From: Gammaproteobacteria bacterium
GTDB lineage: Bacteria > Pseudomonadota > Gammaproteobacteria > RBG-16-57-12
Assembly: GCA_022712945.1 (NCBI GenBank)
Contig: JAFLJP010000018.1
Coordinates: 1-40,241, forward strand
Length of the DNA stretch: 40,241 nt
Direction of reading: 5' to 3'
In this document: positions 1 to 10,700 of the stretch, one piece after another
Position numbering within the stretch: position 1 is the first letter of the stretch
Layout of the letters: every line of letters starts with the position of its first letter
Position numbers and translations under genes: made by a program
The notes under the pieces: generated by a model
Database searches by the model: none
What the model was told of the DNA's origin: nothing
Seen by the model: only the letters and a program-made list of their open reading frames with translations

Positions 1-291
1 TTTTTTCGACAATTTGAGGCGAATGGTTGTTCCCTTTAACGAAAATTGGCGGGAAAATGAGCAAAAAACACGCTTTCGCAGTAGGCCTATCTATTCTCGG
101 ACAGGCTCCTAGACATTCACCCCTCGAGTGACCGCTAGAAAGGTGGGGTGACCAAAAAAGAGTATTGGTCAGTAGCGGGCTTTATGACCCCAATTATGCG
201 AAAATTCTGGGGTGCTGGTCGCAGGCTAAAGCCTGTTCCTACGGGGGCTGGCGTGGGTTTTACGGCCTTTTTTTACTCTAATGATGATAGC
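1..291. other. Left-edge noncoding stretch with repeat-like palindromes
   Basis: No convincing gene is visible. An open frame on the plus strand from 148 crosses into the antisense of the response regulator gene and has no ribosome binding site or recognisable protein. The first 50 bases can fold into an imperfect hairpin, with TTCGACAATTT pairing loosely with the segment ending near 52. Bases 21-36 (GAATGGTTGTTCCCTT) recur with one mismatch at 39007-39022 at the tip of another hairpin. Bases 222-235 form a perfect CAGGCT/AGCCTG palindrome. The region looks like intergenic repeat material downstream of the response regulator. Confidence 0.5.
222..235. repeat. REP-like short palindrome
   Basis: CAGGCT, two bases, AGCCTG, set in a context (GTCG before, TTCCTACGG after) that resembles the short palindromic intergenic repeats common in gammaproteobacterial genomes. 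It lies about 60 bp beyond the stop codon of the response regulator gene, so it could also act as a weak transcript-end hairpin. Only one copy is visible in this window, so repeat status is inferred from resemblance. Confidence 0.35.
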
Positions 292-954
292 TCAGGTCAG
301 GAGATGGTATTTTCGCGCTTCATTGACACACTGGGTACGATTATCAGCATTAAAAATAGAAAACAGCGTAGAGGCATGGCCCTTGACGGTACTTTCTGAA
401 ATATTCAGTGCCGTAGCAATTTGTAGATTACTCAACCCCTGAGCCAGAAGCTCCAGCACCTGCCGCTGCCGCCGGGTCAACGTTGTATCCAGCAAACCAT
501 TCACTTCAATCTGCTCTGCTCGGTAATGGTTCAGCGGCTGTTTCAAGGAACGTGAAACATAACTACCGGTCGACTCCAATGCATGCAGTGCCGCTGCAAT
601 TTCTTCACCGGCAACCGCCTTGGTCAGGTAACCACTCGCCCCCGCTCGTAAACCACGGTCGACCACTTCGGGGGTTTCATCTGCCGAGAGAATAATCACC
701 GGCACCGGGATGCGCTGTTCACGCAGCTCAGCTAAAAAATCAAACCCACTCATATCCGGCAGGGTAAGGTCTAGAAATACCCCGTCGATATCCGTCTCTG
801 CCTTCAACATCCCCAGCGCCTGCTCCGCCGTATTAGCCTCCACCACCACATGGGAAGCGTCAATATCATGCAAGGTCTGTACAATGCCTTTGCGGAATAG
901 TGGATGATCATCTAACAGCAATATTTTCACGGATTCACCCTTGTCCAATGGCAT
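292..954 (-). CDS. NarL/FixJ-family response regulator (REC + LuxR HTH)
   Basis: Two-component DNA-binding response regulator. Numbered from a TTG at 960, the receiver domain spans about residues 11-130, with an acidic pair at D17-D18, phosphoacceptor D64 in VFLDLTLPDMSG and a lysine in YLTKAVAG. A linker leads to a C-terminal LuxR-type helix-turn-helix (LTRRQRQVLELLAQGLSN...IATALNISESTVKGHASTLF). This is the standard NarL-type layout and length. The start is uncertain: TTG 960, ATG 954 (used here), or GTG 930, which follows a GGGTG-like ribosome binding site and begins directly at VKILLLDDHP. The gene points away from the giant-protein operon, and the only other two-component gene nearby is the hybrid kinase on the far side of that operon. 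Pairing with that kinase is likely but inferred. H-DLRQPLHA kinases of the NahK/ErcS' type are known to work with NarL-type regulators of the AgmR group. Confidence 0.93.
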   Translation of the reverse strand: MPLDKGESVKILLLDDHPLFRKGIVQTLHDIDASHVVVEANTAEQALGMLKAETDIDGVFLDLTLPDMSGFDFLAELREQRIPVPVIILSADETPEVVDRGLRAGASGYLTKAVAGEEIAAALHALESTGSYVSRSLKQPLNHYRAEQIEVNGLLDTTLTRRQRQVLELLAQGLSNLQIATALNISESTVKGHASTLFSIFNADNRTQCVNEARKYHLLT

Positions 955-1065
955 GAGCAACTACATTTTGTCTCAAATACCCTTGGGCGGGTTGTCTTGC
1001 TTTTTGTTTACGCTCTTCCGGTAAACAGAGCGCCCGGTTATCCCATTTTATACGTTTCACACTAC

Positions 1066-1671
1066 TTACAGTGTCGTCAGATCAACCCAGTTATTACACC
1101 GTGGATTGGTATCAGCAGGGAAAGCCCCCCCATTGAGTAACGAGTGAAGAGTGCTGGCAACAGAGCGATCAACTTCCCGCCAGATCAACGCCTTTGAAGC
1201 ACCTTCTATCAGTAAATCCAGCGGCGTTCCGGTAATGGAAAATTCGGTAAAATCCGTGTGGGAGGCATTCAAACAGAGGGCGGTTGCTCGCGTAAAGTCA
1301 CCCAGATAGTTGAATCCAAAGCGGATGGCGGGTAGTGGTAACTCAGGCAGTATCGTCGACTCACAGGTAACCGGATTAACCGGGCGAACAGAGTACGAAT
1401 AGGTTGCCCCTGTCACAACGATACCCACTCGATCGATAACACCCCCGGCATCAAAAGTTAGGGCCTGGCCCGGAAGTGTTAAGGACTGTCCGACCAGTTC
1501 AACGTCATCCCCACACCCGGGGAGTGGCCCATTGAGCACCCGGTCTGGCAGAGCCTGCGTGTTTCCCTCGACGTTAATCGCACCGGGTGTTTCAGGTGCG
1601 GGCACCGGTCTATTTTGGCAACCAGCAAAAGCCAGCACAATCAGTAACAGCAAAAAACTCTTCATCATCAT
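1066..1671 (-). CDS. Small hypothetical lipoprotein
   Basis: Predicted 201-residue exported lipoprotein of unknown function. The N-terminus MMMKSFLLLLIVLAFAGCQ is a typical signal peptide with a lipobox ending FAGC, cut before the Cys near residue 18 (phenylalanine at -3 is acceptable but not the commonest choice). The mature part is beta-rich, with no transmembrane helix and three further visible Cys pairs or singles (GCGDD, TCES, LCLN, RCNN), consistent with disulphides in the periplasm. I recognise no family. It is transcribed divergently from the giant-protein operon and shares the 100-bp intergenic region with it. It is co-directional with the response regulator gene, 111 bp downstream. 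A structural or regulatory link to the operon is possible but unproven. Confidence 0.75.
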   Translation of the reverse strand: MMMKSFLLLLIVLAFAGCQNRPVPAPETPGAINVEGNTQALPDRVLNGPLPGCGDDVELVGQSLTLPGQALTFDAGGVIDRVGIVVTGATYSYSVRPVNPVTCESTILPELPLPAIRFGFNYLGDFTRATALCLNASHTDFTEFSITGTPLDLLIEGASKALIWREVDRSVASTLHSLLNGGAFPADTNPRCNNWVDLTTL

Positions 1672-1771
1672 TATCTTTCCCTATGCGTTATTTCTCATTT
1701 CCTGAGATCGACAGCCTATCGTAAACCAGTCGCTGAAGGTCAGTACTTTCGTACTACCCGCTATTGAAAAA
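1672..1771. promoter_or_regulatory. Divergent promoter region with inverted repeat AGTAC-N4-GTACT
   Basis: This 100-bp gap separates the minus-strand lipoprotein gene from the plus-strand giant-protein operon, so both promoters must lie here or inside the flanking genes. At 1742-1755 there is a perfect inverted repeat, AGTAC TTTC GTACT, 17-30 bp before the first possible start codon of the operon. A dyad of this size suits a dimeric NarL-type regulator, and one is encoded nearby. I see no convincing -10/-35 pair, so the operator reading is an inference. Confidence 0.35.
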
Positions 1772-4700
1772 ATGGGGGTAAAGTCGGCACCCAATCGGAT
1801 GGGGAGCATCATGTCCTCCTGGAAGAAACCATATCACCACACTCAAAAAATAGACCAAAAATGGAGATTAAGGGTGTTAAAGCACGTCTTTAAAATGAAT
1901 CACCTCACACTTTTCATGCTTGTTTTTTATTGTGTTTCAAGCGCACATGCGGCGATTGAGATCGTGGTGGATATGGAGGGCAGTGAGAAGAGTGCATCCA
2001 CCGTTTCAGATCAGGTTTTTGTTGAGCGTGTTGAACTCACCTTTCCCAACCAGCGCACCTCACAGAGTGTTAAACGGGGGAGCAAGGGGTTCTACGCCAC
2101 CGCACGTTTCAAATACGTGGGCAATGGGCCCTTGACCGTGCGCTGGCTGGTGGATGGTCGTGTCATCTCCCAGCAAACCCTGCTTCTTACCTTTGGTAGA
2201 GAGGTCGAGATACGCTCAGACTGGAATAAGGTCGGCTTACCCACCTTCGACCGGGGTTATCACCGGGTCACGCTGCAACTGCTCAACCGCTCAGGGGTGG
2301 TTAATCAATCCGCACAAGATATCCGTTATTTTGTTGCCGATGGCATTGATGAATTTCAGCCTGATGGCTCGTTCAAACTGATGTTCCCTCAGGATATGGC
2401 AGTTGATGCGCAAAATTTCTATTTTCGTTGGCAAGGAAACAAGCACTTTCGAACTTATCAGATAGAGGTCGAACGACCGGCAACACAACATAACCCAGCT
2501 CAAACCATCTTAAAAGCCATGAGTAAGGCGGCACTGTTTTCACCCAGAAAAATGCAACGTAGCCAACTCTCAGCGGGCTCTTACCGTTGGCGGGTAAGTG
2601 GTTTTTTTATCAACAAAAAACAGTCCCCTAAAACCACCGAGTGGGCCTATTTTGAGGTGCTGCCTGACAGTGAACCCGGCGGCTTGTTCATCAAAAACAT
2701 CAGCGCTCGGGAGATGGCACCGGCAGAGGAACCGTTAGCAACGCTAACACAGCAGGTATCCGCTATCAGTACCCGGTTGACTAAAAGCCAATCCATGATC
2801 GGCAACGGCAAGGTTGCCGCCGGTGAGCCTCACCTGCTGCAACTCGAAATCCAAAATAGCAGCACCCACAATCGCAATGATTTGATGCTGGAGGTGTATA
2901 GAAAAAACAGGCTAGTGGGGCATTTTCCGCTATCGCTTGATGCCGGAAAAAATACCTTGCTGCTTATCCCGCTGGAGGCCAGTAGCGCCACGACTGCCAG
3001 CAGCGCCCTCCTGCAAAGCCTGAGCGCCCGACTGGTTGATCATAACGACGTGCTGGATGAAGCGGCCATCAACCTCACCATTGAGCCTCGCCTGCGCCTG
3101 GACACACTGGACTTTGATGAGCTAAAACTCACCACCGGGAGCTACCCCATTACCGACCCATACGGGTGCGGTGACGGTGTGGCCGATAAAAGCCTGGCGT
3201 TCAGCCGCATGATCTCAGCAGCCATTGATGGCGAACCCGGAGGCACACAATCTCTGCTGCAACAGGGCTATTTCTCTTTCGATCAGGGAGAGCAGGTGAC
3301 ATTCAGTGCCTTCTTCAAAGATAGAGGGTTGGGAGCATGGTTTGATGGCCCCACGGGCAGCTGTGTGATCAGATCACGCCAAAAAATCTTCACTTACAGC
3401 GATCACCCGTTACAGTTTATGGCGCAGCCATTAAACCCCTATGGTCAACCACAGGGTGCCCCCTTCCCAATCGGTGAAGTAACCTTTACCACCGGCTTTG
3501 ACGGCATACTCACCAGCCCCAGTTGGCGCATTCCCGAGTCGGGGCAATACCGAATTACGCTCAATGACATTGGCGAAGCGGCTGATCTATACGCCACACT
3601 GCCGGGTGGTTATCCCAAATATATCCATGCCGCCGGGTTTGTTGCCGAGCTGCAAACACCATTGCACAGTGGTAGTGCCATCACCCATGCATCACCCCGG
3701 CAGGCGACCCTCAGTGGAGAGGCGATCACACGGTGGCGTAACGATCAAAACAACCGCTCGATTCCCCTGTTGCTTGATAACATTTTGGTCACCATGAGCA
3801 ACCCACTGCACGCCAACCTCAGTGGCGGCACACTCCAGCTCAAACGAACACCCCAAACACTGGTTCCACACTTGCGCCTCTACGACCAAACCCACAAGCT
3901 GCGAGACCTCTCCATCAGCCTTAGCGGTGCCGTGGCCCAGCTCGACTACCCGATGTCACCCACCTCAGACATCACCTTTGATCAGGTTAACATTTTCAAT
4001 GGTGGCGAATTCGTCGCCGAATATGCCTTTAACAACAGCTGGCCAGATCAACTCATCAAAAATGGCGAGCTGGCACTGCGTCTACAGGGCAGCACGCTGG
4101 TTATTGATGCATCTCCCCGCCTCAACTACACCGGCTACACCAATCAGGCGGGGTTCACTGGCATCGGCCTGCACAATGCCGTCGTCAGAGTCCGGGTCAA
4201 CCAAGGCAACGGACTTTTCAGTGTCGCCAATGCAGAGAATGCCTTCATCTACGGAAAAGCTCGGTGGCTCTCTTTTGACCATGGTCTGTTATCTGGAGAG
4301 CAGATAGAGATCAAGCCCACCGCCGACATCACACCATTCTTTGAGCAAAAACCGGCGAAGGAGCTAACGCTGCTACAACCGTTTGGCTTCAAACTGGCCA
4401 TCACCGGCGGTCTCTTTAGCTTGCAAAACTCTCAGGTGGGCGGGGTCAACTTTTCTGGCTACGCACAACTAGAGAGCAATGAGCACTCACCAGTACAAGC
4501 CAGCGCCCCCTTCTACTTCAACCATCTGGTTCGCAGCCACGATGGCGTACACCATTTTCAGAGTGAAAACAGAGACAACGAAACATGGGCCTTCACGGTG
4601 GATGATTTCAATTACACACCGGCATCGTTACAACTATTGATTGGCGGCTCAGATCAAGTGGAAACCCCCCTTGTTAACACAGACGATATCGAGCAGTGGC

Positions 4701-7700
4701 AAAACCAATTGCTGTCGATGCTAAAGCGGCAATCGGGTTTACTGGCAACCGATGGCACGCTCTCTAAAGGGTGGTATCCGTTGGGTGAAACCGACAGCGG
4801 CAGCACGGAAAGAAATCGGGGTGCTTTTCTGATTATCCACAACGGATTGCAAGGCCAGTGGCGAGAGCAACAAGCGAACGCCCGCTATGAACTAAACGGT
4901 TTTGACACCTCAATTGCCAGCCTGTGGCTGCGGTTTAAAGACTCCGCGCTGGTCGATTCAGCGGTCAGTGGCACCTTAAACATCCCCTACCCGATTGACC
5001 AACAGCTCCCCTTTCGGGGCAAGCTGGATCAAATGGCAGCACTGCTGATTCCCGCTAACGGTGTCACCCTACCAGAGGGCGATGAACTAGAGCTGAGCTA
5101 CTGGCGCGCCCAACTGAAAATGCCAGCACAAAGCGCGTTAACTGGCGGATTAACACAACGGGCACCCACACTAGATAGCCGCCAAGTTCCACAATTTCAG
5201 CCACCACCAATTCTCTACGACCGTGAGACACAACGCATCAAACTCAGTGGTATGAAATTGACACTGGAGGTTGATGACAATCTCGGCAGCAATGAATTTG
5301 TCACCGAAGGTAGCGTGGCACCGTTTACCATCGACACGGATATTTTAGCCAACGGACAATTGGCAGAAACCCACGTTTATCCCACTGAAGAGCCGCTATT
5401 TTTCATTGGCCAACCCTTTGAGGCATCAGCGGTAAAATTTTTGCCTTATTTTAAATCAGCCGACACCACACCCACGGCACAACCACTGGTTGAAGTTGAC
5501 GGCAATATTTTTTTCAAGGTGTTTGGCTCTCGTCATATCACTATTGCCCACACCGCATTAGGTGCACAGGTGCCTGAAATCACCACACTGCAACAGGGTA
5601 ATTACGGTGAAGGAGCGATCAAAGTTAATGTTCAGTTGGCCTTCATCAACAGCTACGCGATGAACGAAGCACTGGCCGGTCAATATGTCGAAAACACAGA
5701 AATACCCGACGATGCCCCTATCGAGCAAAAACCCTTCAAAGCCTTTGTTGGTACCGCCGATTTAGTCATTATTAATGCGGTATCCATCAAGGGGTTAGCA
5801 GAAGCGGGGTTACACCCTTCACAAGAGCTTGTCAGCCCCGGGCGCTGGACGGGTGGTGATAACGCCACCATCAAGGCCTATGAACGCATCGGCTTGGGCT
5901 TCGGTGCCGACGTATTCAAAGCCGCTGTCGCCGGGTTGCAAGGCATAGAGACCGCCACCACGCTCGGTGGTGCGGCCATCTCAGCCGCAACCGGCGTGGA
6001 TGGCACGGGTGAAAAGGTGATCAAGCTGGGTACCGAGGCGGTCACCTTTATTCAAGCCGTTGCTATCGCGGTGGCGGCAACTTCCGGTACCGCCGTAGCC
6101 GGAGCCGACACCATTCGCCACGCCGTTGGTAGTGGACTGTCCATGACCCATTCGGGTGTCGATCTGCTCAAGACTCTGTGTCAGGAGCGCGATGATTGCA
6201 CAGATGATCAGGCACTGCTGCTGGAGATATCGTCACTGCTGGTTCGGGTGGCAGGATCAATCACCCAGTTTGACCGTTTAACCCCGGAAGAGGCGGCCAG
6301 CATCAGCCTGCAAACATTGGATATCGGTATTCCGCTGCTCATGGGTATCAATCTGGATGCCGCCTATGAAATGAGCGGTGCGGCCCCCCTGCAACTGCCC
6401 AACGGAACTCAAATTACGCTGAACGACAAAAAGAATGCCGCTTTGTCAGTGGCCCATGTGGTGGTCACCGCCTCACGCACCTTGGTGGATAACGAGCTGT
6501 CGATTCCCTTCAATGACTTCCTGCGTATCTCGCAAAAAACCGTGGCCGCCGCTCGCAGCTTGAAAGCAGTACAGGGTGTAGAAGAGGGTTTAAATCAGCT
6601 GGGTGCAGAAGAGGCCAGCCAGCTAATGGATCTATCATTCAATCTGGCCGATGCGTCCATTCTGATGGCTCAAGATCTTAATGGCAATAACAGTGGAGAG
6701 AGGCTAGCGACACTGGCTAACCAATTGATGGATCTGTTGTGTGATCAATCCCCTGCCATTCAGCCCTTACTAAAACAGGCCGGGTTTGCTGAGGCAGCCC
6801 CACTCATCGAAGCACCACTCAACCTCTCTCGCGCCGTAATGAGAGAGACCAGCACCCTACCGAACGGCCCTGAGCAGATAGCACTGTTTTTGCAGAACAT
6901 GCTCAGCAGCATGGCAGATGCCGAGAGCGGGCTAGAGGGGTGCCATCAATCACAAATTCAACTGCCCGCGGCGGCGCGTGCCATGCTGAAGATTGCCGCG
7001 CACAGCCTCCAGCCACTGGATGGCTCCCTGGTCAACAACAACGGCCATCAAATCGCCTGGGCTCTGCAGTCAGTTAAACTCACCATCGAAACACTGAAAG
7101 AGCTCTCACCACACCCGTTACCCCCACAGGTCGAAGAGATTGAAACGGTGCTGCAACAGCTCGCCATCAGCTTTGAAACCGTGGGGGAAGATGTCAATCT
7201 ATCCAGTGACCATGGTGAGCAGGGCATCACCCTTCAGGCGGTGATGAAGCTGGCCCAGGGCATTCCCGCAGCCATGCGTGAACTGGTTGCATCGCACTCT
7301 GTGCAAGCGGCTGAACTGCTCGACCTGCACATTGTACTGATGCGTGAACTTCAGCCACTGATTGCGCATGCCGAGGTCATTGCGGGCAATGATGTGAGTG
7401 CAGTGGATTTGTATGCGTTACCACTGGCCATCATCAACGAAGTGCAAGACCTCTCGTTGCTGTCATCGTGTCAAAAGCTGGGTTTATCCAATCTCAGCAT
7501 CACCCTCTCAATGGCGCGCCAACTGACACAAACACCGCCCCATCTACCCACACTCATCGAACAACTGAATACCGTGTACCAAAATGTACAGCACTGTGAC
7601 CGCAGCGGCATCAGCCAGCGTGCCGAACTTGCCCAGTTCATGCAACTACTCACCCTGATGGGCAACAGCCTAGAAAACCCAAGCCGAATGCAAAGCACGA

Positions 7701-10700
7701 TATTAAGCGCCCTGCCCCAACTGCTGCCATTTTTCATTGAGAGTAGTACACAGATATTGAGCAGCACCCAAGCGTTCGCCAGCGCCCTGCCCATTGTCGA
7801 TTTCACTCAGGATAACCTGGGGGCGGTACTGGACAATGTATTAAACCGCCTGCTGCGCGAAGCAGAACAAGAGAGCCGCAATTCAGAAACCATTTACGCC
7901 ATTCAAAAAGCACGCGCCATCATCAATAATGCCGATCTCAATATGAGTGGCTTAACACTGACCCGGAATGAAGCCGGTCAAGTGGTTACGATGGAAGAGC
8001 TGCGCGCCGATGGCTCCTTCAGGATCTACAACTTCACCCTCGCCGTTGCCCGGCAGCAATACCCACAAGAGCACCCCGATCATAACGGTGGTTTAGAAGA
8101 GTTACTGCACAACGTCTCCTCCCGCGAGCTGGCAAGCTTTGAGCAGCTACCTATTGAAAGCCAGAACAGCCTGTTTACACCCTTTTGGGATGAACAAATC
8201 AACGCCGGTGATATCTGGACACGACGCTACAGAGACGAGCATAAAAACAGCATCAGCATTGATAACAGCAATGGTCATCTTTTGGTTCAGATCGTCGATG
8301 CCGTCAGCTATGCCGCCTTTACCCCCAAACGTCTCTTCAGCATAAGTTACCTACCCGAAAGAGGTGCCACCGCACAATCGCTGGATCAAGATATGGAGCA
8401 GCTATTTTCCGCTGAAATCTACCGTGAATATTCAGCAGAGAGTGGCTGTGTTTTCACCACCGGGTGTCTCTTTGACATAGAGGTTCACAGTGGCCATTTA
8501 ACCAGCCGCTCTGTGAGCAATGCTCAGCATCTGGTTATCTATCACTACGATGCCCCAGAGGGGGCCACTCTGGACGACATTAAACCAGACGAGTCATCAA
8601 TCATCCTGTTTAATGGCTACATCGATAGCAACATAACCGGGTGGAATAACGACTGGAAAGTCAATTTCAAAAACACTGGCATCATCTCGCTGCAACACAA
8701 CCAGAGCCATGAAATACTCAATATCGGTGAAAATTATTTCATCAGCTCGCTAAATGAAATTGCAGAACAGGTGATGGGGGTGGATCACTTTCTCCAACGC
8801 CGGGTTGTCAACGGCTCCGACATCTGGGACTACCGCAGCGGCTTCAATGCCATTCACCACTACGGCGATGGTGAGTGGGAAGTTTATCGCATGCCCGATG
8901 AGCTGATGACAGGAGAAGCGGTACCGGCACCCACCGCCACCATTGAGGTTAACCAACTGACACTTTTAGCCCGGGGCAATAAGAACGGTATACAAGATAA
9001 TCCCGGGGCGTTAAGCAGCACCTCCGAGAATGGCGACCAAGCGGTATTGACCCTACCGGCTGAAAACAGTGACGAGATCATCACCATCACTCTGAGTGGA
9101 GCAGATGCCGGTGAGATCATGCTAGGCCACAGCTCACTATCTACCACCGCTGCCAGCAATCTGCCACCATCAGAGGTCACCTCCACCGAGCAACAGACCG
9201 ATGGCAGTCAACTTATTACCCTGAATAATGGTGATACACACAATATTCACGGCACTCCGGAAGATAACCTGCTCATCACCCAGACCACCCGCAAAACAAC
9301 AGAGAGTGCAGATGGAAACCTTCATATTCGTGGGGTAAAAATTCAATATTGTAGCGATAAAGAGCAATCATGGCGCAACTGCCCACCGCCCCAAAAAATT
9401 GACCAGTTGTTCGAATACCAGTGGATAACCGACTACGCACAAAGCCAAGGCTATGTGGATATGGCGCTGGCCAATCGCCCGGTCATTACGCCGGTGGAGG
9501 GCGTCAACAGAGCGCTCAAACATCAATTCTGGCGCGATATTTTCGCACTAGAGCAGAGCATGCTGCAACAGCCGAGTGAACAGGGGCTGACTCAGTTAGC
9601 TGCACTGGTTCAGCGCGCGACTAGCGCTGGTTTGCCGGAAGAGGAGCTGCAACAGCAGTCTCGCTATATCACCGCAAGAATCATCAACCTACTGATGATT
9701 CAACACTTCAATGAGTACGATCTCTACATCACCGATCTTGCCCAACAAAACTACTGGAAAGAAAATGAAAGCGCATCACCGGGCTATAAAATAACCCTTC
9801 TGCAGAATCAATTACAAGCCACCGAATTTACGCCTAATGAGAATTACCTCAATAAATTCAGAGAACTTTTGCAGCTTAAACACCGTCTCTACCAACAGCA
9901 ACTACAGGGGGTTGACCTCAACGCGGGGCTTGATGACGGGTTGGCTGACAATATCTCCGAGCTGATCGATATTGAGTTTGAGATGCAACAGCTAGATCAA
10001 CACCTGGGCAGATCCACCGCGGTCTACATACTGGGAGAAAATATCTGCCCAACATTGATTGACGTTAAAGCACACCTTCAAAACAGAATCGGCAACCCCC
10101 ATTACGTGCTGCTGCCAAGCGACCTCAGAATGGCGCTGAAGATAGAGAGCAATCTCATCGCTCTTGGTTGTGCAGCGGATGAGGCGTTTATGGCTGAATT
10201 GGGTGATATGGCGGAACGAGCCAGCCACCTCGACCAAGGGTATCAGGGCATGCTGCACGCCTCACGATTACAACGTTTGGCATCGCTGATCAACAGCCAA
10301 AACCCGGATGAAATCGACATCAACCACGATGGCTCCGCCAATAGTCAAGATGTGATCAGCTACTACCTTCGCTACCTGATGAACGCTGATGACAATGCAG
10401 AAAACTTAACCCCACCCACCCCCGAAGAATTGGCAAAATGGAGCCAGCACATCCTCAATGTTGATCGTTTGATTGAGGAAATTGAGGCTGAAAAAAACCG
10501 CCGTCATGGTAATGCCTACTTTTATCCAGAAGATGTCACCCTCTTCAAACAGCAGTTGGTTAGGCTGTTAAAACAGACGTGGGAAGCCGAGTATCAACGT
10601 TTAAAAACGCAGTTTATTGACACCTCAAACAGCCGCTCGCTGGATGAACTGAAAAAACTGGCTCAATTTTATGAGAGTGAGCGCACCCTCAGCACACGCT

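Noticed and set aside
148..399. 83-codon plus-strand frame near the left edge
   Set aside because: It runs through a REP-like palindrome and then antisense to the response regulator, and has no ribosome site or protein resemblance.
7471..7806. Minus-strand frame of 111 codons within the giant gene
   Set aside because: It is antisense to a continuous coding frame and has no family match or start signal. The same holds for the frames at 13438-13794 and 14512-14859.
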